Origin: an uncultured Acidobacteriota bacterium
GTDB taxonomy: Bacteria; Acidobacteriota; Terriglobia; Terriglobales; Acidobacteriaceae
Reading direction: 5' to 3'
Assembly: GCA_903832295.1 (NCBI GenBank)
Contig: CAILAZ010000287.1
Location: 1-33,808 of the forward strand
DNA: 33,808 nt
In this document: one piece after another, positions 10,127 to 16,905 of the stretch
Layout of the letters: each line of letters opens with the position of its first letter
Numbering within the stretch: the stretch's first letter is position 1
Notes under the pieces: model-generated
What the model saw: only the letters and a program-made list of their open reading frames with translations
Told to the model about the DNA's origin: nothing
The model's database searches: none
Program-made: the position numbers and the translations under genes

Positions 10127-10156
10127 TTCTCCACAGCATGCACAGGTTTTTCCACA
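10127..10156 (+). promoter_or_regulatory. Two DnaA-box-like 9-mers in the ftsL leader
   Basis: On the plus strand TTCTCCACA (10127-10135) and TTTTCCACA (10148-10156) stand in the same orientation with starts 21 bp apart, about two helical turns. The second fits the relaxed DnaA box TTWTNCACA exactly; the first differs from TTATCCACA at one base. They lie between the rsmH stop and the ftsL ATG. The same segment also forms an 8-bp inverted repeat (ACAGCATG/CATGCTGT), so an RNA or other protein-binding role is possible. Confidence 0.4.
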
Positions 10157-10182
10157 TGCTGTTCTAAAACAATCTAAAAAAT

Positions 10183-11163
10183 CTATCTCTTGCGTGCACG
10201 ACCCCGAACTTCCATCCGCACAGCCGCACGCAACTTAGCCGAACGAGCCCGCGCGTTCTCAGCGACCTCTTCGTCAGAGGCAATCACAGGCTTCTTAGTC
10301 AGAGCCTCCCACACTTCATTGCGGGCGCCATCGCGTAAGGCATCCTTCACCATACGGTCTTCCAAAGAGTGGAAGCTGATTACCACCAGCCTTCCCCCTG
10401 CTTTCATGACCTGGGGTGCAGCCTTTAGAAGCGCACCCAAGTCGTCCAGTTCGCGATTTACGTAAATTCGGATTGCCTGAAAAGTCAGCGTCGCAGGATG
10501 AATGCCCTTACCTCTTGCTTGGTGGATTGGCCGGGCCGCGGCCGATATTACCTGCGCTAAATGAGCGGTCGATTTTATCGGCCGGGCCCGAACAATTGCT
10601 CTGGCGATTCTCCGCGACCTCCGATCTTCACCGAATTCGTAAATCAAGTTCGCGAGATTGCTCTCCTCGAACTGATTTACCACTTGATCGGCGGACAACT
10701 CAGCATCAGGGTTCATCCTCATGTCAAGCGGTCCGTCCTGAAAACTAAAACCTCTGCTGGCATCGTCAAACTGCATGGAACTGACTCCGAGATCGGCGAG
10801 TACGCCGTCCGCAGTGCCGAAAGCCACGAGTTCCGCCATTGCAGCGTAGGACGCATGGTGCAGCACAATCTCAGGCCAGTCCTGCTGGCGGCCCTCTGGG
10901 GCAGCCAAACGTTTGCGAGCTATTTCCAGCGCATGGGTGTCTTTATCGAATGCGATCAGCTTGCCCTCGGAACCAAGCAGGGCTGCAATCGCAGAACTGT
11001 GCCCGCCCAAACCGAGAGTTGCATCGATATATGTCCCGCCGCGCTTCACGGCCAGAAAGTCGATTGCCTCGTTTAAAAGAACTGGTGCATGACTGAAACG
11101 TCTTCCGCCATGCGCGCCCGTCAGAGCGCCTTCACTGCCTTCAGACTCCATACCGCCATCCAT
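10183..11163 (-). CDS. rsmH: RsmH (MraW), 16S rRNA m4C1402 methyltransferase
   Basis: S-adenosylmethionine-dependent N4-methyltransferase acting on C1402 of 16S rRNA in the 30S decoding centre. 326 residues. The family N-terminus SHAPVLLNEAIDFL is followed by the SAM-binding motif TYIDATLGLGGHS (about 44-56). LADLGVSSMQFDDASRGFSF, then HPATLTFQAIRIYVNREL and the C-terminal VISFHSLEDRMVK, are all characteristic of RsmH. ATG 11163 shares one base with the mraZ stop (TAATG). A second ATG four codons later could equally be used. An 80-bp leader follows before ftsL. Confidence 0.97.
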   Translation of the reverse strand: MDGGMESEGSEGALTGAHGGRRFSHAPVLLNEAIDFLAVKRGGTYIDATLGLGGHSSAIAALLGSEGKLIAFDKDTHALEIARKRLAAPEGRQQDWPEIVLHHASYAAMAELVAFGTADGVLADLGVSSMQFDDASRGFSFQDGPLDMRMNPDAELSADQVVNQFEESNLANLIYEFGEDRRSRRIARAIVRARPIKSTAHLAQVISAAARPIHQARGKGIHPATLTFQAIRIYVNRELDDLGALLKAAPQVMKAGGRLVVISFHSLEDRMVKDALRDGARNEVWEALTKKPVIASDEEVAENARARSAKLRAAVRMEVRGRARKR

Positions 11164-11603
11164 TAGAGATCCATCTTCTTCAACTCTGTCCGGTCAGCAG
11201 CAGTGATCGGGTTGGCCTTCACGTACTGCGTGTATTCCTCCAACCCACGAATCTCGATCATCTTCAATTTGCCTACCACTGCCACGTCGCCCTTTAGTCC
11301 GAACTCATTGCGGAGACGGTCAGGAATCGTCAGGCGGCCCTGCGTGTCCATCGTCACCGTCTGTCCGTAGAAACTGGTAACGTTCAGGAACTTCTCCAGG
11401 GTGTCATCAAGGGTCGGCAGTTTCGTCATCTTCTCTTCAATCTGCTCCCACTCCTTGAGGGGATACAGTTGGATAACACTTCCATCCCGGCTGGTGATGT
11501 AGAATTGCCCGTCATAGCTCCTGTCGATCTCATGCTTGAAATCAGCAGGGATTTTGAGTCGGCCCTTGTCATCCAGTCGGGTTGGGAAGTTGCCGCGAAA
11601 CAT
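11163..11603 (-). CDS. mraZ: MraZ, transcriptional regulator of the dcw cluster
   Basis: DNA-binding regulator of the AbrB/SpoVT fold. In other bacteria it forms a ring, binds short direct repeats ahead of its own gene and controls dcw expression. 146 residues contain two tandem swapped-hairpin motifs, FPTRLDDKGRLKIPADF (about 6-22, DKGR at 12-15) and VTMDTQGRLTIPDRL (83-97). The open frame extends 67 codons upstream to 11804, but I start at ATG 11603 (MFRGNFPTR). It has a GGAAGG ribosome site and matches the family N-terminus; the upstream extension would run through the promoter. The predicted operator and promoter lie 90-145 bp ahead. Confidence 0.96.
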   Translation of the reverse strand: MFRGNFPTRLDDKGRLKIPADFKHEIDRSYDGQFYITSRDGSVIQLYPLKEWEQIEEKMTKLPTLDDTLEKFLNVTSFYGQTVTMDTQGRLTIPDRLRNEFGLKGDVAVVGKLKMIEIRGLEEYTQYVKANPITAADRTELKKMDL

Positions 11604-11688
11604 ATAGCCCTTCCAGGGCAGAGAAAACTTAAGCTGGATTACCAGCGTGGAGGCTGTTCGATCGTTCAAGTCTGGCTTGGGATTACAT

Positions 11689-11722
11689 TCCACCAGACTC
11701 CATTTCAAGCCTCGAGACTCCA
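11689..11722 (-). promoter_or_regulatory. Predicted MraZ operator (helically phased TGGA repeats)
   Basis: On the minus strand TGGA starts at 11722, 11702 and 11692, that is 20 and 10 bp apart. A degenerate AGGC sits at the missing 11712 position. The first two copies are part of a longer direct repeat, ATGGAGTCT, exactly 20 bp apart. Known MraZ sites are TGGGN-like repeats with 10-bp periodicity, so spacing and location (overlapping the -10 and presumed transcription start of the mraZ promoter) fit autoregulation. The core is TGGA rather than TGGG. Confidence 0.55.
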
Positions 11723-11749
11723 TCCTAGCGCCATTCTGTGGGCTGTCAA
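11722..11749 (-). promoter_or_regulatory. Sigma-70-type promoter of the dcw cluster
   Basis: Minus strand TTGACA at 11749-11744 (perfect -35) and TAGGAT at 11727-11722 (4 of 6 for -10), separated by 16 bp. It predicts a start near 11715 and an untranslated leader of about 110 nt before the mraZ ATG. No other good promoter is seen inside the cluster. Confidence 0.6.
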
Positions 11750-12057
11750 GCCCGAATTCCTTCGTTTTCGCCTTTTCTTCACGATATTTTTCGCGAATCA
11801 GCACTTTCCCGGCGCAAAGCAGAGCAATCGGCTCCTAGCTGCTATGAACGGGGCGCGCCAGCGCCAAGAAGCGACTGTCGGAGTTACTCCGCATCTTGTT
11901 GGTTTTCAGGATTTGGACCAGATGAGGGAAGGATCTGCTGAAGTGTTGAATCGGAGATTGGCTGCTCGGGGAGAGATCGGCTTATTCCGCGCTGGGGACA
12001 TGCCGACGAACCTCAGCGTCAGCAACAAGGCGGTGTAGCGGGTACCGAGCGCAAGCC
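11750..12057. other. Intergenic stretch upstream of the dcw promoter
   Basis: About 300 bp without a supported gene. A plus-strand 64-codon frame (ATG 11844 to stop 12038) exists, but it has no ribosome site and no recognisable family. I checked for RNase P RNA or tRNA-like features and saw none. No terminator is evident for the minus-strand gene ending at 12058. Confidence 0.4.
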
Positions 12058-12396
12058 TTAGCCGCGGACACCCTTGCTCCGGATGAGGCTATCAATTGTG
12101 CGCGGTTGTGGCCTGTGCTCTTCGAAGTTCATGCGAGGCTGAAACCTATCATCGAGTTTCGTCCCGCCCCCTTCAGAAATGGGTCCGGCAGACACCCGTG
12201 GTGAAATCACCCACGCAGTCGCGCTTCGGCTTGAGCGGGCGCGGTCAAGCCAGCAACAGAACCAGGCAAATGCGAGTCCCGCCGATGCCAACGTGAGCAG
12301 AATCGCCCGGGTCAAATAATGGAGCAGCTTGCCAGTGTGCAGAAAGGTCAATCGCCACGAAATTAGGGTTCGAGTATGTACGGCTTCTGAATTCAC
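12058..12396 (-). CDS. Hypothetical one-helix membrane protein
   Basis: I do not recognise this 112-residue frame. It begins with GTG at 12396, preceded by a good AAGGGG ribosome site about six bases away. It has a basic N-terminus, one hydrophobic helix (about residues 28-50, LLTLASAGLAFAWFCCW) and a polar, Pro/Arg-rich tail. It starts 36 bp after the bacteriohemerythrin stop on the same strand, so it could be the last gene of that unit. Short length and lack of known relatives leave real doubt; it may be a chance frame. Confidence 0.4.
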   Translation of the reverse strand: MNSEAVHTRTLISWRLTFLHTGKLLHYLTRAILLTLASAGLAFAWFCCWLDRARSSRSATAWVISPRVSAGPISEGGGTKLDDRFQPRMNFEEHRPQPRTIDSLIRSKGVRG

Positions 12397-12431
12397 GGCT
12401 GCCCCTTCCCTGCGGATGAATCTAGCTCGTT

Positions 12432-12839
12432 TTACCGAATGCCAATTGCCTGCATGTAGTTCGAGTATCTTTTATCGCGCGCGACGATGTGCGACTGCAG
12501 CCACTTGCGCAGAAAGTCCGGCAATTTCATGCTCAGCATGATTCTGCCTTTCTCGTAATCGCTGGCGGTCTGAGCGACTTCCTCAGTCAGCTTGTCATGC
12601 TCGAGCTTGTGACTGGCAAGCTCAGGATAGTTGGCCCGCTTCATCAATTTCTCTTCTTCTGAGAAGTGTTCTCGAGTATAGGCCAGCAGACTATTGAGAA
12701 TCTGTGGAGCGACGCGGCTTCCCTGCCCCGCTTTCATGGCCTCGTGCAGTTCATTCATCATCTCGAATAGCTTCTGATGCTGCCGATCCAGGGACTCCAC
12801 TTCCACGGAATACTCTTCTGACCAGGTGACGAGGGCCAT
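12432..12839 (-). CDS. Bacteriohemerythrin
   Basis: Cytoplasmic non-heme di-iron protein that binds O2, used for oxygen storage, delivery or sensing. 135 residues, the full length of a single-domain bacteriohemerythrin. The iron ligands are all present at normal spacing: H21 (LDRQH), H58 and E62 (HFSEEE), H77 and H81 (HKLEH), H117 and D122 (HIVARD). The N-terminal W-EYSVEVESLD segment is typical. ATG 12839 has a strong AGGAG site that partly overlaps the 3' arm of a hairpin. The gene follows the radical SAM gene by 61 bp. There is no attached signalling domain, so it is likely an oxygen-binding protein rather than a receptor. Confidence 0.93.
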   Translation of the reverse strand: MALVTWSEEYSVEVESLDRQHQKLFEMMNELHEAMKAGQGSRVAPQILNSLLAYTREHFSEEEKLMKRANYPELASHKLEHDKLTEEVAQTASDYEKGRIMLSMKLPDFLRKWLQSHIVARDKRYSNYMQAIGIR

Positions 12840-12846
12840 TTCTCTC

Positions 12847-12876
12847 CTCTTCTGAACTCAGGCGAGCTCAGAAGAG
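12847..12876 (-). repeat. Hairpin ahead of the bacteriohemerythrin gene
   Basis: Inverted repeat with a nine-pair outer stem (CTCTTCTGA/TCAGAAGAG), one A-C mismatch, three more pairs and a four-base loop. It sits between the radical SAM stop and the bacteriohemerythrin start. No U-run follows, so it is not a standard terminator. In the minus-strand RNA its 3' arm ends two bases inside the AGGAG ribosome site, so it could modulate translation or stabilise the downstream message. Confidence 0.55.
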
Positions 12877-12900
12877 ATATCGGCGAAGCAGGCGGGAACT

Positions 12901-14205
12901 TTATCGCGGGGTCTGCTGTTCCAAAGTCTCCAGTGCGGCAGGACGCTGCTCCTGGATGTCGCTGTAACCCCTGGGCTCGAACGTTGCGGTGTAATGGTGG
13001 TGCGCACGCTCCCATGCCTCGTCGTCCGGAGCCGCGCCGAATGTCTGGAGATAGAGTGGCGACCCTGGGAAGGGATACATGGGCACTGGCTCGCTGACCC
13101 ACACGCCTTCTGCCTTCATGCGATCCTGCCAGCTCCGGATTTCATCTCGATGATCGTGTTCCGTCAGAATGAGATTCGCCTGCACCCAGGGAATCCGCTG
13201 CCGTGCATAGATGAGCAATTGGCTGATGCGTTCGGTGCTCATACGGCAGTTCTTGTTTAACTCATCACGGCCTTCCTCGGTGATTGACTCGATTCCACAC
13301 TCGATCGAGATTGTGTGAGCGCGCCCAAGCAGATCGAGCTTCTGCTCGTCCCAAAGGTCAATGCGCGTCTGAAACCCTATACGCACATCGCGCCGCGCGA
13401 TTTCCTCCAGTAACCGTAGAACGTTCTTCCCCACTCCAAAAATCTCGTCGATAAAGTAGATGTAATCGACACCGCGGGAGATCAGGCGATCAATCTCGAT
13501 CAGCACCTCGTTCACATCGCGCTCCCGAAACTTGTTTCGGAAGAGCTGCTTGTTGCAGAACGTGCAGTTCCACGGACAACCTCTGGCAAATTCCACTTCG
13601 GCGCCGCGTCCGTTTCCCTGATTGAATACATGATGGCGGTGCCAGTGCCGCTCGACACTGTAATCGGAAAAGTCCAACGCGGACAGAGTGCTCATATCCA
13701 CAACTGCCTGGCCGGCACTGTAGTGTTCGCGCCCGCTGCTGTCACGGAAGCAGACTCCGTCGATGAGCTCCCAGGGCTCGGAGGCAAGCGAGGCGAGCGC
13801 GTCTTCGCTTTCCCCCTTGATCACCACATCCGCTCCCGTCTTGCGCATTGCAGCCCGCGGGGTTGCCGAGCTATGCGGGCCAATCAGCACCTTTGTCGCC
13901 CGCCCGTCCATGCCGGTGAGCCACTCACGCGGCACCCGCAGTTCAGGCGGCGGGCAGCGCCAGAAGAGATAGGAAGGGGCGGAAGGAATCACAAGAAAGT
14001 CGGGGTCGAACTCGGCGACGCGCGCCTGCGCCTCGCCGATCGTGAGGCCGTCCGTCTGGGCATCAACCACGAGCGCCTTGCCGCCCCTGGCGCGAATCTT
14101 CTGCGCGGCAAACAGTAGCTCAAGGGGAGTGTGCGGCTCGCGGCAACCGAAGTACGTGGAGCCTGCAAAATCCCAGTTGGGATTGACCAGGGCAAAGCTC
14201 GACAC
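12901..14205 (-). CDS. B12-binding-type radical SAM protein
   Basis: Radical SAM enzyme with an N-terminal cobalamin-binding-like domain. 434 residues from the GTG start. The first 150 or so residues resemble the Rossmann-type domain of B12 radical SAM proteins (VNPNWDF, PLELLFAAQ, FLVIPSAPSY) but lack an obvious DxHxxG base-off motif. The 4Fe-4S motif is CPWNCTFC (C210, C214, C217). The substrate cannot be told; relatives perform methylations and rearrangements on lipids, sugars and antibiotics. The open frame reaches 14298, inside the epimerase gene. I prefer GTG 14205, which has a GGAGG site and overlaps the epimerase stop (TAGTG), so the two are translationally coupled. A shared glycan pathway is inferred. 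Confidence 0.88.
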   Translation of the reverse strand: MSSFALVNPNWDFAGSTYFGCREPHTPLELLFAAQKIRARGGKALVVDAQTDGLTIGEAQARVAEFDPDFLVIPSAPSYLFWRCPPPELRVPREWLTGMDGRATKVLIGPHSSATPRAAMRKTGADVVIKGESEDALASLASEPWELIDGVCFRDSSGREHYSAGQAVVDMSTLSALDFSDYSVERHWHRHHVFNQGNGRGAEVEFARGCPWNCTFCNKQLFRNKFRERDVNEVLIEIDRLISRGVDYIYFIDEIFGVGKNVLRLLEEIARRDVRIGFQTRIDLWDEQKLDLLGRAHTISIECGIESITEEGRDELNKNCRMSTERISQLLIYARQRIPWVQANLILTEHDHRDEIRSWQDRMKAEGVWVSEPVPMYPFPGSPLYLQTFGAAPDDEAWERAHHHYTATFEPRGYSDIQEQRPAALETLEQQTPR

Positions 14206-15311
14206 TACGCCACCCTCCGCATGGGCGTGAGCAGCTCTGCTTGCGCATAGCGCTCGGAGCGCGAGGGCGCGAAGAGCTCGCGGTTTGATCGGTACCACTT
14301 GTAAATGCTCTTCACTATGACGTCAAGATCTGCCTTCGGCTTCCACCCGGTGTCGCGCTGGAACTTTGCACTGTCGCTCACGTAGATGAGTTGATCTCCG
14401 GCGCGGGGATCGCAGAAGTTGTAACCTGCCCGCGCACCGGTGAGTTCCTCCACACGATCAATCAGCTCCAGAAGTGATGTTGTATTCTCTTCTCCACCGC
14501 CGATGTTATAAATCTGTCCGGCGGTGCTCTTACGGTTGGCGTAGGCCGCCTCAAACGCATTGAGCAGGTCATCGACGTGGAGCACGTCCCGCACTTGCCG
14601 CCCATCCCCGAAAATCGTCAGCGGCTTCCCTTCCAGGGTTGAATACAGGAAGTGTGCAACCCATCCCTGATCTTCACTGCCGAACTGACGTTGCCCCGCA
14701 ATGCACGACATGCGGAAGACTACTGTGCGCAGACCGAAGATGCGCGCATAATCGCGCACATACTGGTCCGCCGCGCCCTTTGAACACCCGTAAGGCGAGT
14801 GGAAGTCCAGCGGTTGCGTCTCGTCGGTTCCCCTGCTACGCGATGCCACATACCTGCTTCCGAGTGCGCGCACAACTCCGTCGCCCGAATTGCCATAAAC
14901 CTTGTTCGTAGAGGTAAACAGGAGGAATGGATCTTGCCCATGCCGCCGAGCAGCCTCCAGGATATTGAAGGTTCCGCCCAGATTTACCTCAAAGTCCAAC
15001 CGGGGATCAGCAACGGAGGTGGTGACCGCGACTTGCGCGGCAAAGTTGTAAATCTCTGTGGCGTATTTCACCACTCTGCCCACCATTGCCGCGTCCCGCA
15101 CATCGCCCACCGTGATCTGCAGGCGTCCGTTGCGACCTGCAATTTTCTGCAGGTAATCGAGATTGTGCCGGGCTCCCATGCGCGAGAGGTTGTCAAAGAC
15201 GTGCACCTTGGCGTCGGTTGTCTTAAGCAGCCGCTCGGTCCAGTTCGAGCCAATAAACCCGGCTCCGCCAAAGACCACAATGGACCGGAACTCCGACTTC
15301 GTAGTTCCCAT
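14205..15311 (-). CDS. NAD-dependent epimerase, CDP-paratose/tyvelose 2-epimerase-like
   Basis: Short-chain dehydrogenase-type nucleotide-sugar epimerase, cytoplasmic. 368 residues with NAD motif GGAGFIG (15-21), the TSTNKVYG segment (133-140) and catalytic Y174xxxK178 in HSPYGCSKG. The stretch SCIAGQRQFGSEDQGWVAHF closely resembles CDP-paratose 2-epimerase (CDP-tyvelose synthesis) as I remember it, rather than UDP-glucose 4-epimerases. Exact substrate is uncertain because no CDP-glucose synthesis genes are in the window. ATG 15311 has a GAGGA site eight bases upstream. It is the first gene of a unit with the coupled radical SAM protein downstream and diverges from ilvA across about 220 bp. 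Confidence 0.88.
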   Translation of the reverse strand: MGTTKSEFRSIVVFGGAGFIGSNWTERLLKTTDAKVHVFDNLSRMGARHNLDYLQKIAGRNGRLQITVGDVRDAAMVGRVVKYATEIYNFAAQVAVTTSVADPRLDFEVNLGGTFNILEAARRHGQDPFLLFTSTNKVYGNSGDGVVRALGSRYVASRSRGTDETQPLDFHSPYGCSKGAADQYVRDYARIFGLRTVVFRMSCIAGQRQFGSEDQGWVAHFLYSTLEGKPLTIFGDGRQVRDVLHVDDLLNAFEAAYANRKSTAGQIYNIGGGEENTTSLLELIDRVEELTGARAGYNFCDPRAGDQLIYVSDSAKFQRDTGWKPKADLDVIVKSIYKWYRSNRELFAPSRSERYAQAELLTPMRRVA

Positions 15312-15533
15312 TCGTTATTCCTCTTTCGCTCCAGGCTTGCCCAGGGCGATCAGTGTTTCTGCGTTCAGCTTGTGGGTAAGTAGATGCGCGTGAGCGTGTT
15401 TACGTTGACTCGCGGCCCAGTATTTCACCGTCCGAGTGGGGAGAAGCCGTGGAATCGCTTATACTTGAGGGCAATACTCCCGCGAGCTTCTTAAGCCATC
15501 TGGACTAAGCGCATCGCAATCAGGAATGAACTC

Positions 15534-16763
15534 ATGTCCGCAGGCGCGGCAGCAGCAATGGTGACGGTTGACGATGTGAGGAAAGCTTACTCGCGGATTC
15601 GCGAGTCCCTCTTCCTCTCTCCCTGTTCGCATTCAGAGGTGTTCTCGCATCTCTCCGGCAATCAGGTGTTCCTGAAAATGGAAAACCTTCAGATGACCGG
15701 AGCTTATAAGGAGCGGGGCGCGCTCAACAAAATTCTCGACCTCTCCAAAGAGGAGCGCGATCGCGGATTGATCGCAGCTTCAGCCGGCAACCACGCCCAG
15801 GCTGTCTCCTACCACGCGAGCAAGCGCGGCATCAGTGCCCAGATCGTGATGCCCATGGCAACGCCTCTCAACAAGGTGATGGCCACACGCCGCTTCGGTG
15901 GGGAAGTCATTCTCCATGGTGCGAACTACGACGAAGCGTGTGACGAAGCCAAGCGCCGCGCCGCCGAACTTGGGCTGACGTTCATTCACGCCTTCGACGA
16001 TGACGTGGTGATTGCCGGACAGGGCACGCTTGGGCTCGAGTTGCTCAGCCAGGCTCCTGACGTCGATCTGGTCATCACCGCAATTGGCGGTGGCGGCCTC
16101 ATCAGCGGCATGGCCTGTGCACTGAAGGAGATCAACCCCCGCATCCAGGTCATCGGAGTGCAAACCTCCCGCCTGCCTTCGATGAAGGCTGCGATTGACG
16201 CCGGTCACCTGGTGACTCTGCCGGTAGCGTCCACGCTTGCTGATGGCATCGCTGTGCGCCGTGCAGGAGAGCGCACCATGCCCATGGTGCGCAAGTATGT
16301 GGACGAAATTGTCACCGTCGAAGAGGAAGAGATCGCCAGTGCTATCCTGCTGCTGCTGGAGCGCGAAAAGACCGTGGCCGAAGGAGCGGGAGCCGCTGCC
16401 GTGGCCGCGCTGGTGCACCACAAGATCAATTGCACGGGTAAGCGCATCGTCGCCGTCATCAGTGGAGGCAACATCGACGTAGGCATTCTCTCGCGCATCA
16501 TTGAGCGCGGACTTGCCAAGGATGGGCGCCTCATCCGGCTGAGAATTCACCTGCCGGACTATCCTGGCGCACTGCACACCCTCACCGGCGTGCTTGCCGA
16601 CCACCGCGCAAACATCGTGGAGACCTCCTACGACCGCAAGTTTGGCGTGGACCTGGGAGATACAGCCATCGACCTGACTCTGGAAACTCGTGGTACAGAG
16701 CACGTTGAACATCTGCTGGCTGCACTGGCAAAGGCCGGGTACCAATTCGAGCGCATTCAGTAA
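15534..16763 (+). CDS. ilvA: Threonine ammonia-lyase with C-terminal ACT domain
   Basis: PLP enzyme that deaminates L-threonine to 2-oxobutanoate, the first step of isoleucine synthesis or of threonine breakdown. 409 residues. The fold-type II catalytic part carries the PLP lysine K59 in MTGAYKERGA, then SAGNHAQ, the GGGGLISG phosphate loop and ISGGNID. A single ACT domain follows at about 332-409 (RLRIHLPDYPGALHTLT), which likely binds an effector. This short one-ACT form can be biosynthetic or catabolic, so the gene symbol is provisional. ATG 15534 has an AGGAA site. It is apparently single, ending in its own hairpin terminator. Confidence 0.92.
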   Translation: MSAGAAAAMVTVDDVRKAYSRIRESLFLSPCSHSEVFSHLSGNQVFLKMENLQMTGAYKERGALNKILDLSKEERDRGLIAASAGNHAQAVSYHASKRGISAQIVMPMATPLNKVMATRRFGGEVILHGANYDEACDEAKRRAAELGLTFIHAFDDDVVIAGQGTLGLELLSQAPDVDLVITAIGGGGLISGMACALKEINPRIQVIGVQTSRLPSMKAAIDAGHLVTLPVASTLADGIAVRRAGERTMPMVRKYVDEIVTVEEEEIASAILLLLEREKTVAEGAGAAAVAALVHHKINCTGKRIVAVISGGNIDVGILSRIIERGLAKDGRLIRLRIHLPDYPGALHTLTGVLADHRANIVETSYDRKFGVDLGDTAIDLTLETRGTEHVEHLLAALAKAGYQFERIQ

Positions 16764-16777
16764 TCCTGCACTTCACC

Positions 16778-16811
16778 AGAACGTCCCGGCATCGGCTGGG
16801 ACGTTCTCTTT
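16778..16811 (+). terminator. Hairpin terminator after ilvA
   Basis: Perfect ten-base inverted repeat AGAACGTCCC (16778-16787) and GGGACGTTCT (16798-16807), with a ten-base loop containing a possible GG/CC inner pairing, then CTTT. The U-run is short. It starts 14 bases after the ilvA stop. Confidence 0.7.
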
Positions 16812-16905
16812 GGTCCGAGTTGCCGCTTTCATGGCCGCTACCCAACTCCCCCGTTGTCGTCTAAACTTATTGCGGCCAAATCACGTATCTGTCCCCGGAG
16901 CAACA

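Noticed and set aside
11844-12038. 64-codon plus-strand frame upstream of the dcw promoter
   Set aside because: No ribosome site, no recognisable domain; kept only as part of an intergenic description.
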